Shown one piece after another: positions 27,540-39,449 of a stretch of DNA of 64,000 nt (the first letter of the stretch is position 1; the number at the start of each line of letters is the position of its first letter). Source of the stretch: Zeus faber (Eukaryota > Chordata > Actinopteri > Zeiformes > Zeidae); NCBI GenBank assembly GCA_960531495.1, contig OY482859.1:17954286-18018285 (forward strand). Reading direction: 5' to 3'. A model generated the notes under the pieces. It was not told the origin of the DNA, ran no database searches, and was given only the letters and a program-made list of their open reading frames with translations. The translations under genes were made by a program, and so were the position numbers.

Positions 27540-28050
27540 GGCAATAACCGCAGGTCTGCGTGCAGCCGAGGAGCCCCCGTCTGACGGCTCCGTCCCTCCT
27601 CCCAGGAACGAGGTGTTAAAGGTACTAATCCCCATTCATGGTTACATTTCACCCCGACCCCCTCTGCAGCGGCGGCGGCGGGGGTTGAGAGGGGGGGGGG
27701 GGGGGTTAATCCTACACTCCGGCTCCCGGCGTCAACATGTGCGGGCAAACAAACACTCAAACATTCTCATGCGCCGGAAACCTCCCGCTCGCGGCGCCGG
27801 GGAGCGCACGTCGGCCGCCCGAGCCGCCGACACGTGCGAGACAGACTCGGCCGGTGCTACAGGAGTCGACGGGCGTGTCAAACCTCGCCGCCGCTCGTCC
27901 GCCGTACCTCCGTCTCCCCCATCCTCCCTGCCCGTCCGCTCGGCAAGGACCCGAGCACCGTTCCCCGCGACAGGAGTTAGCGGAGCGGCGAAACTCTGAA
28001 AGGTGCGCGTCGCAGCCCGAGACGAGAAGTTGGGATGGAGCGAGGCGGTG
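27540..28050 (-). promoter_or_regulatory. GC/CpG-rich block, candidate pdzd4 promoter
   Basis: CpG dinucleotides are dense at about 27770-28040 (for example ctcgcggcgccgggg) compared with both flanks. It lies about 2 kb upstream of the pdzd4 start codon with no other gene nearby, so it could hold the transcription start. No core promoter element can be assigned with confidence. Confidence 0.4.
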
Positions 28051-28532
28051 AGGGAAATGAGGCGAAGGAAGCGCTCCCCTGCCAAATGGGAATGAAAGAG
28101 GTTTTCCCCTTCTTCTGTTCTGGTTGGAATCCTCCCGGACTCATGTGCACCTTAATAGGTGATCCGGTCCGTCTTCAACCCGGGGAGAGAAGTCTTTTGA
28201 GATGGAAGCGTCGGACACAGGAAATCCATTAAAATCCATGTTTCGTCCAAAGAAGGGTATTGAAGAGTGTTCCGGGTGGTTTGTGTCTCTCTCGGAGTGC
28301 AGGGACCGTCTCGGGTCAGGGACGAATCACCCCCGGCAGCCTTACAAGACGAGGGGGAAATCACTGATACTTGATTGGAGGATACTTCTCGGCGCCCCCC
28401 CCCCGCAACCCCCTAAGGCGCGACGGCAACTGCGCTCCCCCACTGCAGCGGGGAAACACAAAGGCAGTCCTTCCCAGTGGTACGGAGCCTGCTGCAAAGG
28501 CTGAATTCTTCTGGATTCTACAGTGTATAATT

Positions 28533-28705
28533 TCTCTCTCTCTCTCTCTCTCTCTCTCCCCCTCTCTCTCTCTCTCCCCACCCTCTTTCTCTGTTCTAGG
28601 GCTGGGCTGCCACTCTCTCCCAGTCCCCTATGTTTTTTACACCTCATTTGCAACACACTCCCCTTCCTCCTCCTCCTCCTCCTCCTCCTCCTCCTCCTCC
28701 TCCTC
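28533..28705 (+). repeat. (CT)n and (TCC)n tracts
   Basis: (CT)n at about 28533-28580 and (TCC)n at about 28664-28705. The Leu/Ser ORFs over them are not genes. Confidence 0.9.
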
Positions 28706-28873
28706 CCCCTCCTTGTCCTATCCTTTCTTCTGCCCCTCTCCTCTTCTGCTAGTCTGCTTCAGTGTGCAGGCTGCAGGGGGGAAAGCAGAATCTGTGGGAA
28801 GGAACCTGTGGTGTTACAATATCCAGATAACAAAAAGAAAGAACACATGAAAGTGAATGGGCTATCAAGGTAA

Positions 28874-28918
28874 AGCACTATCAATCTTGATAGTGCTATA
28901 TACTGTAGGTATAGCACT
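28874..28918. repeat. Overlapping inverted repeats
   Basis: AGCACTATCAA (28874-28884) pairs with TTGATAGTGCT (28887-28897) across 2 nt. The right arm can instead pair with a third segment, since AGTGCTATA (28892-28900) is complementary to TATAGCACT (28910-28918). Confidence 0.75.
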
Positions 28919-29696
28919 TTCAAGGCAGATAGAGCAGCGGGGTTTTTGGGGGGGGGGGCGGGGTGACAGGTTCATACTTTCTACGGAATAACAAACGCCC
29001 CCATGTCACCTTGAGTCCCCCGCCGGTCAGATCTGCGGCTCGGATGATACCAGGAGGACGTATGAGCGCGGGCCGCGGCGCTCCAGACGAGTAGAAATGC
29101 CCAAAGCAGGTGGAGGGTGGCCGTGCATTTAAATGAGGCGCTGCACCGCCACAAAGAAGGAAGGCATGGGAGGAGGAGAGAGCAAGAAAGAAAGAAAGAA
29201 CGAAAGAAAGAAAGACAAGTGGATAACAGGTGTGACAGGAGGAATTTCAAGATATGGAAGAGAGCCAGTGGATGAAATGCAAATGCCTGTGTGGGAGAGG
29301 GAGCGAGGGAGGGGAGGGGACGGGGGCGAACAAAACGCACAAACGGAATTGGGAAGCGCCCGAGTACCTGCAGAGGAGGACGAGAGAGGGAAGCATATGG
29401 AGACCGAGCGTCTAAACATCTGTTCATCCATTTGTACACAATAGCTGTCTTTTCTCCTCTTCCCCGCCTCACCTGTCTTTCCCCCAAAGCGGGTGGCGTT
29501 TGTCGGCCGATTTTCAATTAAATAAATCGATCAATAGATGAAAAGCTACACTGGCAAATTTACTGCAGTGTCACTCGGAGCCGGAGAAGTGAGACCTTCG
29601 GATCGGAGCGACAGTAACACGGCGGAGGGAGACGTTTGACCTTTCCAGCGAGATACTGATCATCACTGTTTTTTTGTTGTCGATTATTATTTCTCG

Positions 29697-29702
29697 CTCT
29701 CT

Positions 29703-29733
<31 letters not shown>

Positions 29734-29912
29734 CCTCTCCCTCTCTCTCTCTCTCTTCCTCTTTCTCTCTGGAATGAATTTGAAACAACACATTGGTTGA
29801 CATTTATTAAGAGTTATATATATCGGCAGATGGATAAACGAGTGGACCCCCTCTGCCTCTGCTGCAGAGTTTGCAGTGCAGCGAAGAATGACTGCAGTTT
29901 TGTGAGCTGTAG

Positions 29913-29944
<32 letters not shown>

Positions 29945-30017
29945 GCATACGCACACACGCACGCACGCGCGCGCACACACACACACAGACACAGACACAC
30001 ACACACACACACACACA
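29697..30017 (+). repeat. (CT)n then (CA)n microsatellites
   Basis: (CT)n/(CCCT)n at about 29697-29768 and (CA)n with GCGC interruptions at about 29911-30017. Confidence 0.93.
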
Positions 30018-32005
30018 TTTCATAACGCCTTTATAAGAACACAGAATTTCCCCTTTTCCGAACTGTTAGACCCGTGCCTCTGAAAATGCCACTCCCCTGC
30101 TCCTCCCCTCCTTAGATTTCTGTCTTTTTACAGAATTGAAAAGTCAGAGTGGAGCGCTTGAATCACCCTGACTAACTACCGGCCGCCTCTTCCGGACGAC
30201 GGAGGGAACCTAAAGGTTGACGTCACATTTTGGCAGAACCGATCGGCCCATCGCGGCTGACGCCCCGCCCACGTTCTTCCTTTTCTCATCCATCACCGTT
30301 TGCCATTTCCAAATGCACCGCCCTTCTCTCCAGACGACAAATTCCTCTCTCATCTGTACCCAAATGACCATAGCCCTGTTGCCAAATTTCCTTTCAGCTT
30401 CTTCTCGACGACTACACAAGTGATGATGCGGGTGTGGGGGTGGGCGGTGCGGGGGTTGAACTAACACAGACCCAATGCGAGCGGCTGTCCAAAGTTTTCG
30501 GTGATCTCGTAAATATTCCGCAGATTCTCACTGACAACGTGTTATTCTCCGCCGGAGTTGGAGGCGCCGAAACGCATTACGGGGAGGAAATGCGAGAGCT
30601 TGTCTGGCAAAATGTTAATAGAAAAATATTATGCATGCATGAGTGGAGACAGAAAGAGCAGCGTTTGACAGAGGGACTGTGTTGCTCAGAACGACAAAGA
30701 GAGGAATTAGAAAGAAGCCGGAGACCCATGTGTGGAGAGACTGAAGTTGTGGGGGGATGCATAGACGGTACACACTGCCGTCAATCTCTCCACTGAGGCC
30801 CCCTTTTTCTTTTTTCATCTTTCTTCAGAGTGAGACACATGAAGCAGAGAGCGAGTGGCAGCAGTGCGATGGAGTACCGGTAGAATTTTAACAATGTTCT
30901 CATTATTTATTTACTGCCCCGAGAAAGAAAAAAACATGTGTGCGTGTGTGTGTGACGTGACTGCCATAATCCGGGCGCGGGGTGTGTCCCCCCACGTTTG
31001 AAGGCCGTTTGACACAGCGCGAGATGATGTCACTGTCACGGTGGGGCCGCTTGATAGCGGCTGTCAAGGAGAGAGCGATGAAGAGGGGGATGAAGAACAG
31101 GGCTTAAAGAGGGGAATGAAAGTAACGGCCTTTGCTCTATGGAGTGGACTACGTATGGTGGGTGAACGCCAAGTACCACCTCTAAGCACCGTGTACATGA
31201 CTGTGTACCGTGTACCTGACTGTTGGAAGGAAGTGAAAGTAGAGCTGTTTGTTGCTCTGAATTATTATTTTTTTTTAATTGCTTTTCTAGCATTAGATTG
31301 TTCTTTTTTTTTATATATGTCTTTGGGTGGTAGAAGGGTATATGCATATTACAGCATGCCAGGGTAGGTGGTCCAGAAGCCTCCCAGCATTCCCTGAGGA
31401 GGGTGAATGGGTTTATGAACACAGGTGTGGTTAAATATTATTGAAAATCATGAGTTCACTCTGTGCTTACTGTGTGTTAGTCGCTTTATTCCTTCAGTGT
31501 GTTGTAACCGTAATTTAGAGATTACGGGCGAATGTAGTTGTACCGTTAGTCTGAACGTCGGCGTGATTAATGAGACTTCCTAGTGTGAGGGTGAGCTCAG
31601 TTCCGCAGTGAATGGTACGCCTGTGGCTGCCAATAAACATTGCTGTAATGTCGTGAGCGCTGCTCTCTGCATGGGTTCTTAAACGGGAACCCCCGCCACA
31701 TATCAATCGGTTTGCGGTTGAGAATGGGTGTATAGTGCTGCTTCTCCAGTGTGAAGCATGCGTCATCACGCATCGCACCATATGAAAAGGGAAAAATAAC
31801 AATATGGGGTTTTTTTTGTTTGTTTTTACGTAGCCAAAATAAAAATACAATCATTAACATACAGTGAGAGGTGGCACAGAGTGAGACCGAAATGAAGAGA
31901 GACTCGTGAGAGGCGCTGAGCGTGGTAAAAAGAGGATTATTTGTGTATCAGGAGAGGTTGAGTGGTCGGTCATGTAAGTGCTTTTGCTCAAATTAATGGA
32001 GGTGG

Positions 32006-32008
<3 letters not shown>

Positions 32009-32040
<32 letters not shown>
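32009..32040 (+). repeat. (GT)n microsatellite
   Basis: About 30 nt of GT repeat followed by a G-rich run. Confidence 0.9.
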
Positions 32041-32644
32041 AGGGGGTGGGGTGGGGGGGTGTTGGGGTTCACAGGGTTGCTAATTCCCTACTGCCATCCC
32101 ATCACTGCCCTCAAATCCTCATTCAACACAGCTCCCTATGCTGCCTTTTCCAATTCCCACCTCATTCTACTATCTGGTCACAACAGACTAAACACAGAGA
32201 AGCGGAGGGCGGACGTGGTGGTGGCGGTGGTGGTAGTGGAGTGTACAGTACCATCAAATCTTTAAAGGATACGGGGGGCAGACAGGCGTAGAATCAGGAC
32301 ATTTCTTTGCTTCTATTTATCCAGGTGGTAGGCCTCTTCACAAGTGAACTGACTCTGCCGAGCGCTGTTCAGGGCATTTTAGGAGTAAAGTAAAAAGAAT
32401 GGGACAAATGGAGAGACCTCAGGTGTGAAAAGCTGGAGACGTTGGGGGCAGCCGGATAAGGAGGTGAGGAGCTGAGAGACGGGGATTGCGACGGCAAACG
32501 GTTTCCCAGCTGGAGGGTCGAACACCGGGGTCTGGGAAATCTCCTGAAGGGGGGCGGCGATTAGCTGGGTCACCACAGGGAAGGAGGAGGAAGAAGAGGA
32601 GAGAAGGACCTAATTAATTTGAGTGTGAAAGGGTAATCTAGGGA

Positions 32645-32676
32645 AGACAAGACAGAGCCCGAGCTCTATCTTGTCT
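32645..32676. repeat. 14-bp imperfect inverted repeat
   Basis: AGACAAGACAGAGC and GCTCTATCTTGTCT pair at 13 of 14 positions around the loop CCGA. It lies about 55 bp from the block at 32733-32778. Confidence 0.7.
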
Positions 32677-32732
32677 AATCCATGTGCGTGTACTCACCCT
32701 CCTGTGGCTCTCTCTGCGGACCTGTGAGCGCG

Positions 32733-32778
32733 CACTGCACAGCTGTATCTCGCCATCTGTGCAGTGGCGAGATACAGC
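32733..32778. repeat. Two adjacent blocks each followed by their inverse (X Y X' Y')
   Basis: X = CACTGCACAG (32733-32742) recurs inverted as CTGTGCAGTG (32757-32766). Y = GCTGTATCTCGCCA (32742-32755) recurs inverted as TGGCGAGATACAGC (32765-32778). Both matches are perfect. The two hairpins are mutually exclusive in practice. Confidence 0.85.
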
Positions 32779-33322
32779 CACACAGAAAGAAGGAAAAAGA
32801 GAACATACGTATCATCATTATTTCATGAATGAAACTTTGAAGTGCAATTCCATAAAACCGTCAGCGTGGAGTGGATTACACAGGTTTATTTTTTATTTTA
32901 CCACCAACCATGGAAACAGTATACAGAGCAGCACATGCATAACACAAAGACACTGAATGGCTGTTTCCTATGAAGCACCAGCTAAATAAAACATTATTTA
33001 TGAGACTTTTTAATAAAATAATATTCTATTTTCTCTTTAATGAATGCCTAGCCACAAACATTAAACAAATATGAGTCAAAATCATTTGGATCTGCTGCCA
33101 TTCAAAGTTTGTGATGCCAGAAGATGAATTGACAAATCTTTCATTTCATCATAATTTCATCTTCATTGTGTATTCATCAGATCATTGTTGTTGTTTTATT
33201 CAGATAAATATTTTAAAATCAATACTCTAGGGAAATAGCAACCTCTTTCAGACTCACATACAACCTTTGCATAGAAAAAAAATATGCATAAATGTGCGCG
33301 CACGTGCGTGCACGCACACAAG

Positions 33323-33357
<35 letters not shown>

Positions 33358-34078
33358 CACAAACACACATAACACTAACACAAACACACCATGACACATT
33401 ATAAAGAGGAGGCACATTAATTCAGCGCCTCACCCTTGCTTCCCCTCTTCGTTATCTCACCTAATGTGATCCCCAGTGGCTGAATGCCCGCTCTCACCGA
33501 CTCCAGCTTTGATTCGCTGCCGCAGCTCAGAACCCTGGATGACGGCTGAAGATTAATTGTTCCGAACATTAAATAAATAAATAAAAACACTTTGAGTTCT
33601 ATTTGACATCATGGGGATCCAGGCCAGGTGATGCAACATGGTGTGTGTGTGTCTGTGTGTGTGTGTGTTTAAAAAACGTCCGAGAGCCGTTCCTATCCTC
33701 GCACCATCGACATACATTACACAAACACCCCCTGCCGAGGGGTGTGGGTGAGCTGTGGTCCTGTCCACCCACACACTCCTAGTTATGTGCCCCGGGCTCT
33801 AACAAATCAATATATCATTAGCCAGTCTCTCGTTCACTCCCTATTTTTCTTTCAGGGGAGCCTGGGTTCTTTAAGCCCTCTCTGCTTCGTTCCACCATCA
33901 CCGAGTCCTCTCTCCTTCCATTTCACGCCATTTCTGAGTGTTTACCTCCCTTTACCTCGCCTCTCATCTGATTCCCTGCAGCTTTTATCCCCCTCTACTC
34001 ACCCCACAGCCACCCCAGCCCCCCTTGTGTATTTCTCTGAAGCCACATTTGGCAAGAAGGGAAGGGGAAAACGGAGCA

Positions 34079-34085
<7 letters not shown>

Positions 34086-34114
<29 letters not shown>

Positions 34115-34115
34115 C
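34086..34115 (+). repeat. (GA)n microsatellite
   Basis: About 28 nt of GA repeat, followed by G-rich low-complexity sequence to about 34320 and (GGCT)n near 34325-34342. Confidence 0.9.
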
Positions 34116-34659
34116 AGAAGGTGTTAGGTGTGATTTGAGCCATATCGAGGAGAGATGGAGGTGGATGATGGGAGGGGAACAGTGGGATGGAGGGGAGGAG
34201 GGCGGGGGGATTCCTGTGTACAGCAGAGGAATAAAGAGCAGAGCGAGGCAGGCTGGAGAGCATGGAGAGGGGGAGGCAAGGTGGAGAAGGGGTACGGTAG
34301 AAGGGGGAGGGGAGGCATGCTGACTGGCTGGCTGGCTGGCTGGGTGACTTGAATATGTAATTGCGCTGTAGCAGCTCAATGCTACGCCCGGGTCCAACCT
34401 CCACCTGCGGGGCGCTTCAGCGTGTAAAGTCAGGGACGCTGCTAACATCAGCTCACAATCCCCAACACCCACCATGAGGCAACAAACCTCATCCCCTGTG
34501 GCTGAAGCAGTGGCTGCCAGCCCTGTTTTAACCTGTTTGCCCCTTGTATGGGTCTTGTGTTGGGCCCCACAGAGCAACTACTAACTAGTATCCCAAAATT
34601 GTACAAAAGCATTATATTTAATTTACCTATTTGACCAATATGGTATAAGAGAAGTGGTG

Positions 34660-36115
34660 GTGTAATTTAAGCAGAGGGAGGGAGTCCTAGTCATCACATG
34701 TCTCCGTCGTTCCACCTTGGGTTGTTCCACCTTGACACACTCTATAATAAACAGGTACATTTCAACACCATCGCCTGTGTCTCTTTGTCAGAGGGCACTG
34801 AAAAAGCACTCTCCGGCATGGGGAAGGGACATAGAGGGGCAGTCCGAATACGCTGGCGCCACCAGCGGGTCAACAGGCGACCACAGCACCAGCTCTCTCC
34901 CACTGGAAACAGCAGCACCCAAGATGTCCAGCGAGGGGGAAGGACCGAGGGAGAAGCAGCTGCAGCAGCCACCATGGGTGACCAGCTGCAGCAAGCTGTT
35001 CCACCCAGCAGCCGCCGCCGAGACTATCCAGCAGCCCAGCAGCCAGGCCACCTTTCCAAACAGCCCCGCAACAGCCAGAACAGCAGCCGAAGGCCCCACG
35101 CTCCAAAAGGGAGGAGGGGAGTCTGTCGTCACCCTGGGGGAGGGTCACCTATGGACCGTGCTGTTTCAGGGAAGAAGCTCTCCAAGGAAAGGACACTGTT
35201 TTTGTGTTGTTGGACTTTTTTTTTTTTTTTAAGGTATAGGAACCCTGTTTCAGAGTCCAGGCTTTTATTATGTTAGATATGGGAACCCTGTTTCAGACTC
35301 TAGCCTTTCAGGTGGGTACGGTGGCACAGTGCATTGCACTGCTGCCTCAGAGAAAGAAGGGCCAGGGTGTGATTCCTGCCTGGGTTGCTGTTGGCACCAC
35401 GCTCCGGCAGGTTATAGGGGCACAGATAAATTTGAGCAGTGTATGTTTGTATGTTCTCCCCGTGCTCACATGGGGTTTCCTCCTTGTAACATTAGTAAAG
35501 ACCCCCACCAAAAACATGCAGAACATCATTGATGGACACTTGTAATTGGACCCCAGGCATGTCACTGTATGCTGCCCCCTGCCAGGTTATGTTAAAAGCA
35601 GAGAACTAATTTCCCCCGCTGCCGTTTGAAGTGTGTCGGTCACTGCATGTGCTGTGTGATACAGCAAATAAAGAATCTTTTTCTTTATTATGTTCGGTAT
35701 GGGAACCCTGTTTCAGAGTCTGCTCTTTTATTATATTAAGGTATGGGAATCCTGTTTCAGCGTTCAGGCAGATTAAGGTATTTTCTTTCTTTTTCCTCAG
35801 TTTTGTGTTGGGGGTATGTGGCGTGGGCGTGGTGTGATTTAGGCAGCCACACCTGTCTTCGGTCTAGTTAATTGGGCCGTGGGTGGCTGTATGCCTATTG
35901 CTCATCAGAGCAATCAATGAGCACAGGTTAAATCACCCATCCCCACACACACACAGGAGCCCTTGTCATGACACGTTTCCATCTGCTCCAGGCTTGTTCC
36001 ACCTTGCCACTCTCTACAATAAAACAGGTATGTTTCAACACCATTGTCTGTGTCTCTGTGTCGGTGGGCCCTGAAAAAGCCACTCAGGTGGCGTGCGGCA
36101 GGTGGAACTGCCACA
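34660..36115 (+). mobile_element. Non-autonomous LTR retroelement, degraded
   Basis: The right LTR spans about 35804-36115, starting TGTGTTGGGG and ending ggaactgccaca. It is the same family as the solo LTR at 48029-48297 (minus orientation there), sharing for example cagccacacctgtcttcggt against the related caaccacacctgtcttgggt. A shorter, diverged LTR piece at about 34680-34830 shares caacaccatcgcctgtgtct and ctgaaaaagc with it. The roughly 1-kb interior encodes no recognisable protease, integrase or reverse transcriptase, only a short Gln/Pro-rich frame. Four copies of a unit containing TATGGGAACCCTGTTTCAGA lie at about 35233, 35277, 35696 and 35743, and a SINE sits between copies two and three. 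Confidence 0.75.
35309..35692 (+). mobile_element. tRNA-derived SINE nested in the LTR element
   Basis: The head reads ggtacggtggcacagtgcat and includes a box-B-like ggtgtgattcctgcctg, typical of the teleost 'cggtggcgcagtgg' SINE family. It continues with the characteristic tgtatgttctccccgtgctc and tggggtttcctcc, and ends with an A-rich tail (cagcaaataaagaatctt). It is a degraded copy, in the same orientation as the surrounding LTR element. Confidence 0.75.
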
Positions 36116-37058
36116 ATTATCATAAGTAAAGGCTTGATTTATTTTCTTATGAAATTTTTTTTTTTTTTAAACAATTTGAATAAACCTTAATTAATTCATC
36201 ATACTGCGGGGAGTCTCGGGCTGCAGGTTGGCCACTGAATCAAAAATCCAAAAATGGAGAGCAGACTGTGGCTCAGGAAATGGATACCACACTGTGCTGC
36301 TCAGCCATAAAGGCAGGGGTTGTACGAGCAGCACGGAGGAACGGTGTTTCCATGCTGCCCGCTCTTTCATTCTGTTTATCAACTACCACACCACCTGCAC
36401 CTTCTATATGCCTTCAGTTTTTGTTGTTTTTCTCCTGATCCTCTTTTTTTTCTTTTCCCTTTTTCCTCCCTCCCTCCTTCCCCTTCTTCCCCTTCTTCCA
36501 AGATGTGGGGAGGGGTGAAGATGAGTGTAATTAAAATGAGGCGCTACAGTGAAATGAAGCCAATATAGGACACGGGTCATCTCCCTGGCAGTCCAAAAAG
36601 CCATGTCCTTTAGATGCAGAGTGCTAATGTAAGCAGGTATTGCACCGTACTGTTCAGGTGAATATGGAGAAACAAATATTTTGTTTTGATACATGTTTAC
36701 AAATGCCTGTCAGAAAATACCACTTCTCTTGACCCACCCATCCCTTCTGCTGTATTTTTTTCTCTTAACATAAGACACAGTCACACAAAACCGAGCTGCA
36801 AAACAAAGAAAACTGTTAGATACGGTTCGATACTGGAATCAGATTCTCGCCGCAGTAGCATGCTAACTGTGGCGTAGTAATATTTGGAGAGGGGATGCCA
36901 GGAGGTCCAGATGGAAGAGTCACCTTGAAGGAAGGGGGGGGGGGGCAAGTGTTTTTCATTTTAGGCCACGTGGGTGTACTGTAGACATTGAGGCATTGAA
37001 GCTGGACTCCAAGTACATCGACATTTGGTTTTTGAAAAAGTGTAAAACCTGCAGAAAG

Positions 37059-37092
<34 letters not shown>

Positions 37093-37569
37093 ACGAAGGC
37101 AGCTATTACTCACACCAGACACGATCAACAAGTGATTCCTTCCCAAAAACCCATCCAGCAAACACTTTTTAAGTGAAGTCAAAAAAATGATCTGATATTG
37201 ATTCAACTCTGAAAGCAGCATTGCTGATCAATATCATACTCAGACCTGGAGTAGGGAGTGCCTTGCTCCATTTATCCACAGCAGAACTGTATTACAACTC
37301 ACCCCAGGAACCCGAGGGCACCAGCAGAGCTTATCATAAAGACCGATCACTCACATGCACAGACCAGTGGGGCAGTGGCAGGGGAGGGGAACTGTAGTGG
37401 GCCCTCAATGGAATTCAACAGTGCACAAACACGTGTACACATCTCTCACTCTCTCTAACACACACACACACACACTGTATTGGCAAAAAGGCTCAATGGT
37501 CCCTAGTCAAGGCTCAGGGATAGACGTACACTTAAAGGATAGTGGACACAAAACTGCGGCTTCAAGAAT

Positions 37570-37870
37570 AGAATGGGCACCTCTGTGACTCACTCTCAAC
37601 AGGAACTACACGTTGTGAGCTTCATGAAGCTGGAACTTGTGATAGGATTGCCATTCCAAAACAGCATACATCCAAGTCCAATGCAGACGTTCTGTATACT
37701 ATACCTGGTTTAAGAGGCAAAAAAAAAACAACAGCCCCTGAGCAATGGAAAAAAGTAATATGGTCTGGCGATGGCAGGCGAACGTCCTTATGAGCTTGTG
37801 TTTGAAAAACCCAAAGGACCCTTCAGCCAGCAGTCTAAGATGCCAACTGTTGAACATGGTGGTTAACCTG
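37570..37870 (+). mobile_element. Tc1/mariner fragment
   Basis: The piece around gagcaatggaaaaaagtaat and atggtctggcgatg matches the Tc1 transposase EQWKKV..WS segment, with neighbouring diverged sequence. The frame is broken and no terminal repeats are seen. Confidence 0.5.
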
Positions 37871-37914
37871 AACGGCATGGAAACTCATGGGAGTGATGAG
37901 CTCCAATAATTGCT

Positions 37915-38165
37915 CTCTATGGTTGTATAATGTATGTTTATACAGCCAGGGACTACGAGGCCATTTAGCAAGGCAGGCGCAGGCTGTGGTGCAAACACTG
38001 TTCCCCTCGTGATGTTAATGAGTGAGTTTAAAACGTCATTCAGAACGAGAGCTGTAGCAGCTATTGTATAATGACCACGTCTAAACCCTGACTGATCCAG
38101 CTCGAGAACATGGTTCCTCTCTAGGAAGGTGCAAACTTGCAGATCATGGATCTGTTTAAAGCCTT
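37915..38165 (-). mobile_element. LINE reverse-transcriptase fragment
   Basis: On the minus strand the frame reads FLERNHVLELDQSGFRRGH and then a VLNDVLNSL segment, which is the QSGFRKGHST region of LINE-type reverse transcriptases. The following domain core is missing, so this is a short dead remnant. Confidence 0.6.
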
Positions 38166-39449
38166 CCATACTGCTTGCGTCGATCGGAGGCTCCCAGGTC
38201 TCCCATCGACACAGACGACAACAGTGACACCCGGTGGTCAGCTACAGTCTTTGTTTTCTGAAAACAGGTCTCCCAAAACAATTGGGGGGGGGGGGGGGGG
38301 GGGTGTCGACCAAGAGACATCCGCGATTACGGTTCACGTACAACAAACAGAACTGTGAGATGTTTTGCGGCCGTGTTGTGCTCATGATAACTAAGTGATC
38401 ATCATAACAATCCTAATAATCACATATCACAATAACCACAACAAATAATACCGTTAATGCTCACATATGAAATAAAAAAAGGTCATGTCATACCTTTGAC
38501 ACACTTGCCTGAAACTTTAAACGCCATCTTGGTAAAGTTTTCTTCTTATATTGTTATGGGTAATAGTGATGTTGATGGGACATTTGGAGGCCACGTGTCA
38601 TAACTGTCCCATTATGTTGACATCATTGTTTTGTCAAGCTCCTGTTGTTTGTTCTGTTTTACTTGTGGTGATCGCCGCCTTTTCTCAAGGTAATGATGAT
38701 TCGTATTAAGTGTTGCTGTTGGTGAGGGCATTACAAAAGATAGATTAAGGATGGAAATATGGCAAGTGTGTTTTGAGAAAGAGACAAATAGGACAAATAA
38801 GACCTACTGTTGTTTTTGTGGCAATAAGATTGAGGGTTGCTTTTTTTCTTGTGTGAATGTCTAGTATGTGTGAAAGTGTCAGACAACTGGGGAACAGAGG
38901 AAAAACAGCTCAGGACGATCAATACTAACCTGTGCTGGCCTCAAGCTGGAAACATCACATAATTAGGTCAGTGTTTACCGGTGTTGGATCTTCTCACCAG
39001 ACTCCAACGGGGAGCATATCCAGCGAGCCAAATCAAATTACACTGAACAAATCTAAGTTAACGTAACAGATGCTACTACAAGCCTAGAATTTAAGAGAAT
39101 GTATAGCGCTAGGGAAGGACCAGGGGCAGCCATGTCCGGAGAATGGAATGTAAGAAATTATTCTGTTATCTTAGGGACATAGTTTTAAACTAACATTATA
39201 CTGTAGTCTATATCTTCAGTATAGTGTTAATATTGTCTTGAAAATCTTTTCATCACAAAGTTATGATGAAACATCTTTAAAAGTCTTGTGTACTCCTACC
39301 CGATTAAATAGAGTGGTTTAGAAATATATCAAAGATATTGCAATATCGGTGGATAAAGAAATAACGCAGAGTCTAAAATCCTTAACCCTCAATGGCTTGC
39401 AACACGGACAACAAAACCCTACAGGTCAAACTGTTCAATGCAATATAAT

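Larger units (their letters stand above)
26100..39400. other. Gene-poor 13-kb interval
   Basis: I found no exon with recognisable coding similarity on either strand. Contents listed separately are microsatellites, a GC-rich block, hairpins and transposon remnants. Between those the sequence is unremarkable, with tracts such as (CA)n at about 26856-26886, poly-G near 27691, 36937 and 38283, (CA)n at 33329-33354 and (GT)n at 37063-37090. Confidence 0.6.

Noticed and set aside
34698..35276. Gln/Pro-rich frames of about 170-190 aa as a host gene
   Set aside because: They lie inside a repeat bounded by LTR-like sequence, with no recognised domain, and continue into SINE and tandem-unit sequence.
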